Below, one piece after another: positions 1 to 11,966 of a DNA stretch of 64,000 nucleotides. The notes below the pieces were generated by a model. That model was not told the origin of the DNA. It worked only from the letters and a program-made list of their open reading frames with translations, and searched no databases. Position 1 is the first letter of the stretch; each line of letters starts with the position of its first letter. Position numbers and translations under genes: made by a program. Origin of the DNA: Microbulbifer hainanensis (GTDB lineage Bacteria; Pseudomonadota; Gammaproteobacteria; Pseudomonadales; Cellvibrionaceae); contig NZ_JACZCR010000057.1 of the NCBI RefSeq assembly GCF_014904735.1, positions 61,054 through 125,053 on the forward strand, in the 5' to 3' direction.

Positions 1-84
1 CCAGATGATCAAAACCAATACATAGGACAGGTTAAAGCCAGACTATTGTTCCAGTTGCGGGTCACAAAAAGCACCATGACCGAC

Positions 85-112
85 TGGACAAGCTATCCTC
101 AGTCTTTAGAAT
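85..112 (+). promoter_or_regulatory. Putative sigma-70 promoter of fabA
   Basis: A TGGACA hexamer at 85-90 and a TAGAAT hexamer at 107-112 are separated by 16 bases. Each differs from the consensus at one position. A start near 119 would leave a leader of about 50 bases before the fabA ATG. I saw no convincing FadR, FabR or DesT operator, although such regulators control fabA in relatives. Confidence 0.45.
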
Positions 113-171
113 GCCCGCTCTTGCAAAAACGCCCATACCATGTGGCGCGAACACCCAAAAACGGGAACAAA

Positions 172-696
172 ATGAGTAATTTCGTTCAAAAAAGCAGCTA
201 CACCAAAGAAGAGCTTCTGGAATGCTCACGCGGTGAGATGTTCGGCCCGGGTAACGCCCAGCTGCCGGCCCCCAACATGTTGATGCTCGACCGCATCACC
301 CACGTTTCCAAGGATGGCGGCGCCTACGGCAAGGGCGAACTGATCGCCGAGCTCGATATTCACCCGGATCTGTGGTTTTTCGAGTGCCATTTCCCCGGCG
401 ACCCGGTTATGCCCGGCTGTTTGGGGCTCGACGCCATGTGGCAGCTGCTTGGCTACTTCCTGGCATGGAAAGGCAATCCCGGCCGGGGCCGCGCTCTGGG
501 CTGCGGTGAAGTGAAATTTACCGGTCAAATACTGCCAACTGCCAAGAAGGTTACCTACCATATCCAGATGAGCCGGCTGGTCGAGCGCAAGCTGGTGATG
601 GGTATTGGCGACGGCTCCGTTTCTGTGGATGGTCGCGAGATCTACACCGCCAAAGACCTGCGCGTGGGCCTGTTCACCCGTACAGACAATTTCTAA
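172..696 (+). CDS. fabA: 3-hydroxyacyl-ACP dehydratase/isomerase FabA
   Basis: FabA dehydrates 3-hydroxydecanoyl-ACP in the cytoplasm and isomerises trans-2- to cis-3-decenoyl-ACP, the entry step to unsaturated fatty acids. The ATG at 172 gives 174 residues, close to the usual 171-172. An in-frame ATG at 46 would add 42 residues unlike the family and is rejected. The hot-dog active site is visible: His73 in [14 protein letters not shown] and Asp87 in LDAMWQ, the dyad known for the family. fabB follows 97 bases downstream, the usual fabA-fabB pair. The Shine-Dalgarno sequence is weak (GGGAACAAA). Confidence 0.97.
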   Translation: MSNFVQKSSYTKEELLECSRGEMFGPGNAQLPAPNMLMLDRITHVSKDGGAYGKGELIAELDIHPDLWFFECHFPGDPVMPGCLGLDAMWQLLGYFLAWKGNPGRGRALGCGEVKFTGQILPTAKKVTYHIQMSRLVERKLVMGIGDGSVSVDGREIYTAKDLRVGLFTRTDNF

Positions 697-793
697 GTCG
701 CGCCGGGCTGGCGTAACTTAGATAAGTCCGTTCGGAACCAGTCCCAACAAAAATAACAAAGTACACTGTCGAAAAGCTTTACTGGAGATCACT

Positions 794-2017
794 ATGCGAC
801 GGGTAGTCGTTACCGGCATGGGCATTGCGTCCTGCATCGGCACCAACACCAAAGAGGTGACCGAATCCCTCAAGGCGGGCCGCAGTGGCATCCGCTTTCA
901 GGAGGAGTACCGGGAGCTGGGCCTGCGCAGCCAGGTGGCCTGCCCGGTGGACATCGATTTCAAGGATCATATCGATCGCAAGCATCTGCGCTTTATGGGC
1001 GATTCCGCTGCCTACGCGTATATCTCGATGCAGGAAGCCATCGCCATGTCCGGCCTCGAGGAGAGCGACATCTCCAATCCCCGCACCGGCCTCGTCATGG
1101 GCTCCGGTGGCACCTCGACGCGCGAGATCATTGAGGCCGCGCAGACCCTCAAGGAGAAGGGCGTCCGCCGCGTGGGCGCCTTCCGCGTGCCCCAGGTCAT
1201 GGGCAGCACCGTTTCCGCCTGCCTGGCGACGCCGTTCAAGATCAAGGGCGTCAACTACAGCATTTCCTCCGCCTGCGCGACCAGTGCACACTGCATCGGC
1301 AACGGCGCCGAGCAGATTCTGATGGGCAAACAGGATATCGTCTTCGCTGGCGGTGGCGAGGAGCTGGCCTGGAGCCTGACTCACCTGTTCGACGCCATGG
1401 GCGCCCTGTCCACCAAGTACAACGACACCCCGGAGCGGGCCTCGCGCCCCTACGATGCCGATCGCGATGGATTCGTGATCGCCGGCGGCGGCGGCTGCGT
1501 AGTACTGGAGGAGCTGGAGCACGCGAAAGCCCGCGGTGCCACCATCTATGCCGAACTGACCGGCTACGGCGCAACCTCAGACGGCTACGATATGGTCGCC
1601 CCCAGCGGTGAAGGAGCGGTGCGCTGCATGCAACAGGCCCTGGCGGGACTCGACGGCAATGGCCTGCAGGGCTCCGTCGACTATATCAACACCCACGGAA
1701 CTTCGACCCCGGTGGGCGACGTGGCCGAACTGAAGGCGCTACGTGAAGTTTTCGGCGATAAGGTACCGGCGTTTGCCTCCACCAAATCCCTGACCGGCCA
1801 CTCCCTCGGCGCCGCCGGCGTACAGGAAGCCATCTACAGCCTGCTGATGATGCAAAACGGCTTTATCGCCGCTTCCGCCAATGTGGAAAATCGCGATGAA
1901 GCCGCCGCGGGCATGGACTTGGTCACCGAACTGCGCGAAGCCGAGGTCAAGCGTGCCATGTCCAACAGCTTCGGCTTTGGCGGTACCAATGCCTGCCTGA
2001 TCTTCGACAAGGTCTGA
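794..2017 (+). CDS. fabB: 3-oxoacyl-ACP synthase I FabB
   Basis: FabB condenses malonyl-ACP with acyl-ACP and elongates the cis-3-decenoyl product of FabA, so the two genes together make unsaturated chains. The protein is 407 residues, matching the usual 406. The thiolase-fold active site is complete: Cys161 in [10 protein letters not shown], His301 in [11 protein letters not shown], Lys331, and His336 in [11 protein letters not shown]. The start follows GGAG eight bases upstream (CTGGAGATCACT). A bidirectional terminator lies just after the stop. Confidence 0.97.
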   Translation: MRRVVVTGMGIASCIGTNTKEVTESLKAGRSGIRFQEEYRELGLRSQVACPVDIDFKDHIDRKHLRFMGDSAAYAYISMQEAIAMSGLEESDISNPRTGLVMGSGGTSTREIIEAAQTLKEKGVRRVGAFRVPQVMGSTVSACLATPFKIKGVNYSISSACATSAHCIGNGAEQILMGKQDIVFAGGGEELAWSLTHLFDAMGALSTKYNDTPERASRPYDADRDGFVIAGGGGCVVLEELEHAKARGATIYAELTGYGATSDGYDMVAPSGEGAVRCMQQALAGLDGNGLQGSVDYINTHGTSTPVGDVAELKALREVFGDKVPAFASTKSLTGHSLGAAGVQEAIYSLLMMQNGFIAASANVENRDEAAAGMDLVTELREAEVKRAMSNSFGFGGTNACLIFDKV

Positions 2018-2064
2018 TCGACCCAGGCGGACCGGTCGGAGAAACAGCGCCGACCAACACAAAA

Positions 2065-2097
2065 AAGGCGAACCCGCACAGGGTTCGCCTTTTTTAT
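2065..2097. terminator. Bidirectional rho-independent terminator
   Basis: The arms AGGCGAACCC (2066-2075) and GGGTTCGCCT (2081-2090) form a perfect 10-bp stem with a GCACA loop. It is flanked by A-rich sequence on the left and T-rich sequence on the right, so it can stop transcription from fabB on the plus strand and from the minus-strand gene ending at 2131. Confidence 0.92.
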
Positions 2098-2130
2098 TGC
2101 CGCGAGACTTTAGTAACTGCTAACCGCGCG

Positions 2131-2964
2131 CTAGGAATCGTTGTCCAGCCGCTCGAGCCACAGCTCGACTTGGCGGGTGAGTCCCTGGCGCCAACTGCGC
2201 TGCTGGATGCCAAACACATCGCGCACCTTGCCGCAGGCGAGGACGACACTGGCATCCTCCTCCTCGGGCAGCGCGCTCAGCTGCACCTCCAGATCTTCGT
2301 CATAAAAAGACTGTGCCCGCTCGACTACTTCGCGGGCAAACTCCAGAGCCGTACAGGTATCGGAAGCGCCGTAGTGATAAATGCCCGCGGTGGGCGCACC
2401 GCTCGCGAGCTGCTGCGCCATCGCCACCACGACCCGGGTCAGGTCGTTGACGGTTACCGGGCTGCCACGACTCTGGTCATCCAGCGAAATCGGCTGGCGC
2501 GCCACCAGACCGCGCAATATGCGCCCGAGCAGCGCGTCTTCGTTGCGGTCAATCATCCAGCCGAGGCGCAATATGCTCAGGGTCCTGCATTCCACCAGCG
2601 CCTGCTCGCAGGCGAGCCACTGCAGCCCCGCTTCTGAACTGGGCGCCGGCTCATCTTCCTCGTCGTAGCGCTTGCGCGCGCCGCCGGCAAAGACCTGGTA
2701 GGAGGACAGGTGCAGCAGGCAGCAGTCTTTCTGGGCCAGCTCGCGGCATACACGCAGCGCCTCGCCCATGGCCTGGCCACCGGCGCAGGCGCTGACATTG
2801 ATCACAATCGCACCGGGGCGCAGCTCTTCGAGCTGATCGACACCCAGCAACTGCACACGAAAGCCAACGCGCTGCAGGCGCTTCTGCAGCGCGCCGTCAA
2901 TCCCACTGCCGGCGCCGATGACGGCCACCGAATCCGGCTGGTAGCCGGTGTGATGCTCTGGCAC
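2131..2964 (-). CDS. RmlD-like Rossmann sugar-nucleotide-binding protein, catalytic pair absent
   Basis: This 277-residue protein resembles extended short-chain dehydrogenases of the dTDP-4-dehydrorhamnose reductase (RmlD) type. It has a Gly-rich nucleotide motif near residue 15 (VAVIGAGSGIDGAL), a SSYQVF segment matching the family STDYVF, and RLGWMIDR matching the RtsWvyg strand. The expected Tyr-x-x-x-Lys catalytic pair is missing: in GLQWLACEQALVE my alignment places Leu and Gln at those positions. It may bind nucleotide without reducing a substrate. The start is GTG, 14 bases after the ssb stop, so it is probably co-transcribed with ssb; the Shine-Dalgarno sequence is poor. Family membership is fairly sure, function is not. 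Confidence 0.8.
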   Translation of the reverse strand: MPEHHTGYQPDSVAVIGAGSGIDGALQKRLQRVGFRVQLLGVDQLEELRPGAIVINVSACAGGQAMGEALRVCRELAQKDCCLLHLSSYQVFAGGARKRYDEEDEPAPSSEAGLQWLACEQALVECRTLSILRLGWMIDRNEDALLGRILRGLVARQPISLDDQSRGSPVTVNDLTRVVVAMAQQLASGAPTAGIYHYGASDTCTALEFAREVVERAQSFYDEDLEVQLSALPEEEDASVVLACGKVRDVFGIQQRSWRQGLTRQVELWLERLDNDS

Positions 2965-2978
2965 GGTGATAGAGCGAC

Positions 2979-3548
2979 TTAGAAGGGAATGTCGTCGTCA
3001 AAGCTGTTGTCGAAGCCACCGGCAGGCGCCTGGTTCGACGGCTGGCTTGCGGGCTGGTTGGACGGCGCCATCGGCGAGGGAGCGGAGCGCCCCTGGTTGA
3101 AGGAATCGGAACCGCCCTGCTGGTAGCCACCACCCTGCTGGCCGTAACCGCCACCCTGCTGCTGGTCGTAACCGCCCTGGCCGCCGCCAAAGCCGCCACC
3201 CTGCTCACCGCGACCATCGAGCATCTGCATTTCGCTGGCGACGATTTCGGTGGTGTAGCGGTCCTGGCCGGAATTCTTGTCCTGCCATTTGCGAGTGCGC
3301 AGGGAACCCTCGATATAGACTTTGGAGCCCTTGCGCAGGTATTCGCCGGCGATCTCCGCCAGGCGATTGAAGAACACCACGCGGTGCCATTCAGTGCGTT
3401 CCTGCTGCTGGCCAGTCTGCTTGTCCTTCCAGCTCTCGGAGGTCGCCAGGTTGACGTTGGTCACCGCCCCGCCGCTCGGCATATAACGGGTTTCCGGGTC
3501 TGCGCCCAGATTGCCGATCAGAATTACTTTGTTGATACCCCGGGCCAT
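2979..3548 (-). CDS. ssb: Single-stranded DNA-binding protein
   Basis: SSB coats single-stranded DNA during replication, recombination and repair and recruits partners through its C-terminal tip. The N-terminal OB fold (about residues 1-110) starts [20 protein letters not shown] disordered Gly/Gln-rich linker with repeated GGYQQ-like units follows, and the end is the acidic tip DDDIPF. At 189 residues it is slightly longer than the 178 of E. coli, because of the linker. A clear Shine-Dalgarno sequence (AGGAGAAG) precedes the ATG. The ssb / MFS / uvrA neighbourhood matches Pseudomonas. Confidence 0.97.
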   Translation of the reverse strand: MARGINKVILIGNLGADPETRYMPSGGAVTNVNLATSESWKDKQTGQQQERTEWHRVVFFNRLAEIAGEYLRKGSKVYIEGSLRTRKWQDKNSGQDRYTTEIVASEMQMLDGRGEQGGGFGGGQGGYDQQQGGGYGQQGGGYQQGGSDSFNQGRSAPSPMAPSNQPASQPSNQAPAGGFDNSFDDDIPF

Positions 3549-3763
3549 GGCCTTCTCCTAGTCGTGTCTTGCTGCCCGATTTTGAGCCGGGCCGATAATC
3601 TGAAAACTGCTGAATATTAACCCGGCAAGCGACCGCCTGCGGGTTAAAAATGCTGGGTTGAACAACACCGCCCGGGAAACGGGCAGTGTATTTTTGTCCA
3701 GCAGCATACAACAGACGCCGCTGCTTATTAAGACGTCAATTTGACCGGTGCGCCGCAATCCGT

Positions 3764-4939
3764 TTAACCGGCTTGCGTCTGGGGGGAGTGGTCCCGCAAC
3801 AGCCACCACAGCAGTGCCCACAACAGCAGCACGACAAAGCCCATCACCGCCACTGCGCTGGCGCCGCCGTGACCAAACAGGTCACCGCCGAGGCTGCCCC
3901 CGGCGAAAGTACCAAGGAACTGCAGAGTGGCGTAGAGGCCGGTGGCGGCGCCGCGGGCCTCGGGGGGCGCGGCGCGAGTCAGCTGCGCCGGCAACAGCGC
4001 CTCGAGCAGGTTGAAGGCGATAAAGAACACTGCCAGCAGGGCAATCATGGCGGCACCGCCGAACCCGGGCAGCAGAGCCAGGCTACCCGCGCCCAGGCCG
4101 AGCAGCCCCAGCCCCAGGGCCTGGGGTACGCGCCCACTGCGCTCCGCCATGCGCATCAACGGCAGCATTATCAGGAAGGCGCCCGCCATCAGCGGGCCGT
4201 ACAGCCGCCAGTGCTCGGCACTGGGTAGGCCGAGCCGATCCACCAGCAGCAGCGGCAGCGGCACGAACAGCGAGGTCAGCAACAGGTGGGAGAAGAACAC
4301 CCCGCCGACCAGCTTCCAGGTCCCGGGGCTCTGCAGTAGCTTGCGGAAATTGCCACGACGCACACCGATATGGCGCTCTCCCGGAGGGGGTGTCGGCACC
4401 AACCGCCACACGATCAGTATTCCCACAAGCGCCATTACCGCGGTGACCCAGAATATCGCCGACAAACCACCGGCGCCGGCCAGCGCCGGACCAATAATCA
4501 CCGCCAGCATAAACGCCACGCCGATGGAGGCGCCGATTACCGCCATGGCCTTGCCGCGGTTCTCATCGCGGGTCAGGTCCGCCACCAGGGCCATAGTGGC
4601 CGCGGCGATGGCACCACAGCCCTGCAGCACACGCCCGGCTATCAGGCCGTAGACAGAGTCCGTCTGCGCGGCCACCACACTGCCCAGGGCGAACAGCAGC
4701 AGGCCGATGTAGATCACCGGCTTGCGCCCCAGCCGGTCGGACAGGGTGCCCATCGGCATCTGCAGCAGGGCCTGGCTCAGACCGTAGGCGCCGAGGGCAA
4801 AGCCCAGCAGCGCCGGCGTGCTGTGCTGGTAACCGGTACCGTATACCGTCAGCACCGGCAGCACCATAAACAGGCCGAGCATGCGGAAGACATAGAGAGA
4901 AGCGAGACCCGCGAGGGCGCGACGTTCAGTAGGATTCAT
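3764..4939 (-). CDS. MFS transporter
   Basis: This 391-residue inner-membrane protein has about 12 hydrophobic helices. The major facilitator motif A is present between helices 2 and 3 (GTLSDRLGRKPV), and the N-terminal half reads like drug:H+ antiporters (GLSQALLQMPMG, RVLQGCGAI). Pseudomonas has an MFS gene at the same place between ssb and uvrA. The substrate is unknown; a multidrug or metabolite exporter is most likely. The product ends in a short polar tail after a Trp-rich last helix. Confidence 0.9.
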   Translation of the reverse strand: MNPTERRALAGLASLYVFRMLGLFMVLPVLTVYGTGYQHSTPALLGFALGAYGLSQALLQMPMGTLSDRLGRKPVIYIGLLLFALGSVVAAQTDSVYGLIAGRVLQGCGAIAAATMALVADLTRDENRGKAMAVIGASIGVAFMLAVIIGPALAGAGGLSAIFWVTAVMALVGILIVWRLVPTPPPGERHIGVRRGNFRKLLQSPGTWKLVGGVFFSHLLLTSLFVPLPLLLVDRLGLPSAEHWRLYGPLMAGAFLIMLPLMRMAERSGRVPQALGLGLLGLGAGSLALLPGFGGAAMIALLAVFFIAFNLLEALLPAQLTRAAPPEARGAATGLYATLQFLGTFAGGSLGGDLFGHGGASAVAVMGFVVLLLWALLWWLLRDHSPQTQAG

Positions 4940-5017
4940 AGGGTGATCCCAAGTACAACGTTATCGGGCGCGCATTGTATCAGCGCCGCTCGGGCCCACG
5001 CGAATGCGGATATTGCG

Positions 5018-6424
5018 CTAGGATCTGCCGTAATCGTCGTCGAAACGCACGATATCGTCTTCACCGAGATAGCTACCCGACTGCACCTCGATCAGTTCCA
5101 GCGGGATGGTGCCCGGATTCTCGAGTCGGTGTACCACCCCCAGCGGGATATAAGTGGACTGGTTCTCGCTGATCAGCAGCTCTTCTTCACCCCGGGTCAC
5201 CTTGGCGGTGCCGCGGACGACGATCCAGTGCTCGGCGCGATGGTGGTGCATCTGCAGGGACAGCTGCTGCCCCGGCTTTACCACGATGCGCTTCACCTGG
5301 AAGCGCGGCCCCCCGTCGATGGAATCGTAGTAACCCCATGGGCGATAGACCTTGCGGTGGCTCTGGGCCTCGCTGCGCTGGTCCAGCTTCAGGCGCTGCA
5401 CCAGCTTCTTCACGTCCTGGACCCGATGCTTGTCGGCGATCAGCACCGCGTCGTCAGTGTCGACGACCACCAGGTCGCTGACCCCCAGCAGGCTCACCAG
5501 GCGGTTGTCGGCGCGGACCAGACAGCCGTCGGAGGATTCCGCCAGCACGTCGCCGTGCAGCAGGTTGTCGTTTTCGTCTTTCTCGGCCAGTTCCCACAGG
5601 GCAGACCAGGAACCCACGTCGCTCCAGCCGGCATCCATCGGCACGATAGCGGCGGATTCGGTCTTTTCCATCACCGCGTAATCCACCGAGTCATCGGGGC
5701 AGGCGGCAAAGGCGTCGCCGTCGACACGGGTAAAATCCAGATCCCGCGCGGCGCCGGCATAGGCGGCGCGACAGGCCTCGAGCATGTCCGGCCGGTGCTC
5801 GCCCAGCTCCTCGATATAGCGCGATGCGCGGAACAGGAACATACCGCTGTTCCAGCTGTATTCACCGCTGGCCAGATAGCCTTCCGCGGTCTCCGCGTCC
5901 GGCTTTTCGACAAACTCGGCCACTCTCCAGGCGTCCGCCTGCAGTCCCTCGCCGCGACGGATATAGCCGTAGCCGGTCTCGGCGCGGGTCGGCACTATGC
6001 CGAAGGTCACCAGATTGCCCTGCCGCGCCAGCTCCGCCGCCGGGGCCACCGCCTGCTGGAAAGCCGATACATCGGCCACCGCGTGGTCTGCCGGAAGGAC
6101 GAGCAGCAGGGGATCCCCGCCCTCCTCCAGCGCAGCCAGAGCCGCCAGCGCAATGGCCGGTGCGGTGTTGCGGGCACAGGGTTCCAGCAGTATCGACTGC
6201 GGCGCGCGGCCTATTTCCTGCAGCTGTTCGGCTGCGGCGAACCGGTGTGCCTCGTTGCACACCAGAATCGGGGCCTGCAGATCGGGCAGACCGTCGAGGC
6301 GCTTCGCCGTGGCCTGCAGCATCGTCTCGTTGCCGGCCAGCGGCAGGAACTGTTTCGGGTAGGCTTCGCGGGAGAGCGGCCATAGGCGCGAGCCGGTGCC
6401 GCCGCAGAGAATCACTGGAATCAT
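5018..6424 (-). CDS. manC: Mannose-1-phosphate guanylyltransferase / mannose-6-phosphate isomerase (type II)
   Basis: This bifunctional enzyme (also called AlgA or XanB) makes GDP-mannose, and usually also converts fructose-6-phosphate to mannose-6-phosphate, for surface polysaccharide. The ATG at 6424 gives 468 residues; the upstream open frame to 6577 is unlike the family and is rejected. The pyrophosphorylase signature is at the N-terminus ([19 protein letters not shown]) and FVEKPD at 171-176 is the sugar-phosphate motif. The C-terminal cupin (about 356-468) carries the metal-binding [10 protein letters not shown]. No polysaccharide cluster is visible nearby. It diverges from uvrA across about 200 bases. 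Confidence 0.94.
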   Translation of the reverse strand: MIPVILCGGTGSRLWPLSREAYPKQFLPLAGNETMLQATAKRLDGLPDLQAPILVCNEAHRFAAAEQLQEIGRAPQSILLEPCARNTAPAIALAALAALEEGGDPLLLVLPADHAVADVSAFQQAVAPAAELARQGNLVTFGIVPTRAETGYGYIRRGEGLQADAWRVAEFVEKPDAETAEGYLASGEYSWNSGMFLFRASRYIEELGEHRPDMLEACRAAYAGAARDLDFTRVDGDAFAACPDDSVDYAVMEKTESAAIVPMDAGWSDVGSWSALWELAEKDENDNLLHGDVLAESSDGCLVRADNRLVSLLGVSDLVVVDTDDAVLIADKHRVQDVKKLVQRLKLDQRSEAQSHRKVYRPWGYYDSIDGGPRFQVKRIVVKPGQQLSLQMHHHRAEHWIVVRGTAKVTRGEEELLISENQSTYIPLGVVHRLENPGTIPLELIEVQSGSYLGEDDIVRFDDDYGRS

Positions 6425-6559
6425 GTCGGAGAATCTGTATTTAACTTTATGCAATGGGACCAATTCTGGCACAGTCGGGCGCGCGGTCCTACGAAACCAT
6501 CGTATCAGTGCAACGCGAGCAGGTGTGGACGCCCATCCGCCTCCCGCCAACCAACGGTT

Positions 6560-6590
6560 TTGGATGGGGCCCGGCACTTTGGCTTATACT
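6560..6590 (+). promoter_or_regulatory. Possible uvrA promoter
   Basis: TTGGAT at 6560-6565 and TATACT at 6585-6590 are 19 bases apart (18 if TTATAC is read as the -10). This is a weak fit. I found no LexA-type CTGT-N8-ACAG box between 6425 and 6625, although uvrA is SOS-controlled in many relatives. Confidence 0.3.
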
Positions 6591-6625
6591 TGCCGGTTTT
6601 TCCGGCCAACGTTAGCAGGTAGAGC

Positions 6626-9451
<2,826 letters not shown>

Positions 9452-9455
9452 TCCC

Positions 9456-9483
9456 GGAGGCTCCGCCAAGTGGCGGAGCCTCC
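9456..9483 (+). terminator. Hairpin after uvrA, without a T-tract
   Basis: Arms at 9456-9467 and 9472-9483 form a perfect 12-bp GC-rich stem with an AAGT loop, four bases after the uvrA stop codon. No run of T follows, so it may be a weak terminator or an mRNA-stabilising hairpin rather than a standard intrinsic terminator. Confidence 0.5.
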
Positions 9484-9521
9484 TGACAACCGGCAAAGGC
9501 AATAAAAATTAAGAAACTGCC

Positions 9522-10133
9522 ATGAAATTTTTCACCCAGGAAAGGCTCAACCTTCTTATCGCTATATGCGCCGTGCTGATTTCCGGCGCGTCCTTTTATG
9601 CAACCTACCTGCAGGCAAACGCTGCGGAAAAACAGGTTCACGCCATGACCCTGCCGCTGGTGAATTTCGAGAACAGCAACCTCGATTCCGGCAACCGCAG
9701 CCCGCAAATTACCTTCTCACTGAAGAACAGCGGTATCGGTCCCGCGCTGGTGCAGGCATTTGAGATCGAATACAAAGGCGAAACCTATCGCGATATCAAC
9801 TCGCTGCTCTCCACCTGCTGCAATTACGACAAATACCGCGAGACCCTGCGCGCGGCTACCAATAACTTCAGTGAAGTGGGCGGCCACATGGGCGAGATCG
9901 ATGGGGCAATGATCACCAGTAACGTTGTCAATTCAATTATCCCGGGCCAGTCGAGCCTCGACTTCATGACGCTGCCCTACGGCAATACCAGCCGGGAACT
10001 GTGGGAAACAATCAACCGCGAGCGCATTCGCTTCAGCGTGAAAACCTGCTATTGCTCGCTGCTGGGAGAGTGTTACTGGTCCGGCTCCGGCGGCGTCCCC
10101 GCGGAGACAAAGTCCTGCCCGCGCGACACCTGA
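9522..10133 (+). CDS. Hypothetical membrane-anchored protein
   Basis: I do not recognise this 203-residue protein. Residues 9-32 form one hydrophobic helix (LNLLIAICAVLISGASFYAT), followed by a short helical stretch and a soluble domain. The segment around residues 64-80 (ITFSLKNSGIGPALVQAFEI) resembles the Ig-like 'functional and structural continuation' strand patterns of other single-helix bacterial proteins. Several cysteines lie in the C-terminal half (TCCNYD, TCYCSLLGECYW), suggesting disulfides if it faces the periplasm. The Shine-Dalgarno sequence is weak. It sits alone between uvrA and a GNAT gene. Confidence 0.7.
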   Translation: MKFFTQERLNLLIAICAVLISGASFYATYLQANAAEKQVHAMTLPLVNFENSNLDSGNRSPQITFSLKNSGIGPALVQAFEIEYKGETYRDINSLLSTCCNYDKYRETLRAATNNFSEVGGHMGEIDGAMITSNVVNSIIPGQSSLDFMTLPYGNTSRELWETINRERIRFSVKTCYCSLLGECYWSGSGGVPAETKSCPRDT

Positions 10134-10238
10134 AGCCCCACTACCTGTAAAGCGATGCAGAAAACCCGCACACAGACCTGCGCGGCGCGCACAGCCCATG
10201 GTCCGCCCCAGGCGGGCTGAACTGAGCAAGGAAAACCC

Positions 10239-10733
10239 ATGTTAGAAACCGAAAGACTGCTGCTGAGAAAGTTCACCCTCGACGACGCGGAGGAATACTT
10301 CCAGCTGAATGCCAACGCGGATGTAGTGCGCTACACCGGCCAGGCCCCGTTCACATCCGTGGACGAAGCGGTTGCTGTACTGAAATCGGCACCGCTGCGC
10401 GACTACCAGATTCACGGATTCGGCCGCCTGGCCTGTATCAACAAGCGTAGCGGCCGGCTGATCGGCTTCTGCGGCCTCAAATACCTGGCGGAACTCGACG
10501 AAATTGATATCGGCTACCGCTTCCTGCCCGAGTTCTGGGGCCGCGGTCTGGCCACGGAGTCCTCTCTACCGGTGATGGAATACGGGCGCAACGTGCTGGG
10601 CCTGAAACGGATTATCGGCCTAGTCGAGCCGGACAACATCGGCTCGGTCAATGTCCTGAAGAAACTGGGTCTGGCATTCGAGCGCAAGGTCAGCCTGGAT
10701 CCGGCAGAGACAGAAATGGACCTCTACGCCTAG
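10239..10733 (+). CDS. GNAT family N-acetyltransferase (RimJ/RimL-like)
   Basis: This 164-residue protein has the layout of the RimJ/RimL branch of GNAT enzymes, which transfer acetyl from acetyl-CoA to an amino group. It starts with the typical LETERLLLRKFTLDDAEEY. The acetyl-CoA-binding motif A is at about 103-112 (EFWGRGLATE), followed by motif B-like residues (VEPDNIGSVNVLKKLGL). Acceptors in this branch include ribosomal protein N-termini, small molecules and drugs, and cannot be read here. A good Shine-Dalgarno sequence (AAGGAAAA) precedes the ATG. Confidence 0.9.
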   Translation: MLETERLLLRKFTLDDAEEYFQLNANADVVRYTGQAPFTSVDEAVAVLKSAPLRDYQIHGFGRLACINKRSGRLIGFCGLKYLAELDEIDIGYRFLPEFWGRGLATESSLPVMEYGRNVLGLKRIIGLVEPDNIGSVNVLKKLGLAFERKVSLDPAETEMDLYA

Positions 10734-10778
10734 CCAGCACCGGCCCGGAGGCCGCCCCGGGCTGCAATTGCACGTTAA

Positions 10779-10950
10779 TCACTCCCCCTGTCCCTTTGCG
10801 GCATTCTGCCGATAACGCCGCGACGAGTGCTTGAGCAGATCCACCCGCTCGAGGTACAGATCCCCTGTGCTCGCTATCGAAAAGTCCCGCCCGACCCGTG
10901 CAGTGCGGCGCGGCGCGCTTGCATCCAGGATGGCCGCCTTATAGGGGCCC
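10779..10950 (-). pseudogene. Decayed 3' end of an S45 penicillin acylase-family gene
   Basis: Read on the minus strand in one frame, this stretch gives about 50 codons ending at a TGA at 10779-10781. The end reads DLYLERVDLLKHSSRRYRQN, closely matching DVYLERAELLKHLSRRYRPN at the C-terminus of the intact acylase encoded at 13460-15625. Weaker similarity continues upstream (AAILDASAP against SATLDTTSP). A stop codon follows and no acylase body is present: the AraC gene begins at 11050. It is therefore a remnant of a second acylase gene or of a duplication that brought in the intervening AraC and hydrolase genes. The rest of the 10734-11049 gap holds nothing else I recognise. Confidence 0.72.
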
Positions 10951-11049
10951 TTTCGGCATAGCTACAGTGCATCCAAATCCGTGCCCTGCCACCTCTAACC
11001 TGTTAGCGTCACGATTCGTGCCACAAGTCATTCTCCAAAGGTCACGCTC

Positions 11050-11931
11050 ATGTCTACAACTGAGCCTCTCTCCACAGATAAGCTGCTCGGTCCGCGAATC
11101 CTCCGTAAAATATCGGGCAATGGATTTTCAGTGCAGCTAGCTGAATACCCAGCTGGTCACCGACAAAAATGGCACAGCCACAACCACCACGGCATCAGCT
11201 TTCTGATTTCAGGGGGAATACGCGAGCGTGTGCGCCGATCCGAAGAAAGTGCGGTGCCTTTTAGCCTGGTAATCAAACCGGCAGAAGTGTCACACTGCGA
11301 TTGGGTAGGCCCCAGGGGCGCACGGCTCGTTCAGGTAAAGTTCGAGGAAGACTGCCAACTCTGGCCTGATTCGTCGATAGACGCACCCCAAGACTGGCGC
11401 TGGCTGCACAAAGGTCCAGCTCTCAGAGAGATGGTCAGCCTGCTCGCCCTGCTGTTATCAAATTCCAGTATTGCTAATACCGTCGCCGAAGAAGAGATCG
11501 TTAATCTCCTTACAGGAGTTACAGACATCGAGGCCGCAGCACCGGGACCTGCACCCACCTGGTTGCACGCAATCAAACAACAGCTGGACGACACCCCGCA
11601 GGCCTTACTCAGTGTACGCCAGCTTGCCGACCAGGCCGGTGTGCATGCGGTCTATCTTTCTCGCGCCTTCCGGCGTTATTACGGCACCTCCATTACCCAA
11701 TACCGCAAACGTGCGCGCTTTTGCCTTGCCGCAGCTACCCTAAGCGGCTCAGGCAATAATCTCTGCGAAATTGCGCATGCCTGCGGCTATACCGACCACG
11801 CCCACTTCTGCCGCGACCTCCGCGCCCTGACGGGATCGAGACCCAGCTCAATCCGAGACCTGCTATATCGGGTTTCATCTGTACAAGAAAAGCACTCCCG
11901 AGCGCACTTAGAATTGGCAACGATTGAATGA
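11050..11931 (+). CDS. AraC family transcriptional regulator
   Basis: This 293-residue regulator has an N-terminal cupin-like ligand domain (about 20-110; AEYPAGHRQKWHSHNHHGIS has the His-rich metal or ligand strand) and a C-terminal pair of helix-turn-helix motifs (about 190-280). The first is LLSVRQLADQAGVHAVYLSR and the second contains ICEIAHACGYTDHAHFCRD-type residues typical of AraC. It probably activates the hydrolase gene that starts 35 bases downstream, or the divergent acylase and permease genes further on. The ligand is unknown. A modest Shine-Dalgarno sequence (AAAGGT) lies about ten bases before the ATG. Confidence 0.92.
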   Translation: MSTTEPLSTDKLLGPRILRKISGNGFSVQLAEYPAGHRQKWHSHNHHGISFLISGGIRERVRRSEESAVPFSLVIKPAEVSHCDWVGPRGARLVQVKFEEDCQLWPDSSIDAPQDWRWLHKGPALREMVSLLALLLSNSSIANTVAEEEIVNLLTGVTDIEAAAPGPAPTWLHAIKQQLDDTPQALLSVRQLADQAGVHAVYLSRAFRRYYGTSITQYRKRARFCLAAATLSGSGNNLCEIAHACGYTDHAHFCRDLRALTGSRPSSIRDLLYRVSSVQEKHSRAHLELATIE

Positions 11932-11966
11932 CAACATAACCAGGTCAGAAATAGGGACTTTTCAAC

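Noticed and set aside
4370..6385. A 671-codon plus-strand frame across the MFS and manC genes
   Set aside because: It spans two recognised minus-strand genes and has no family features.
6425..6625. LexA box upstream of uvrA
   Set aside because: No CTGT-N8-ACAG match was found in the manC-uvrA interval.
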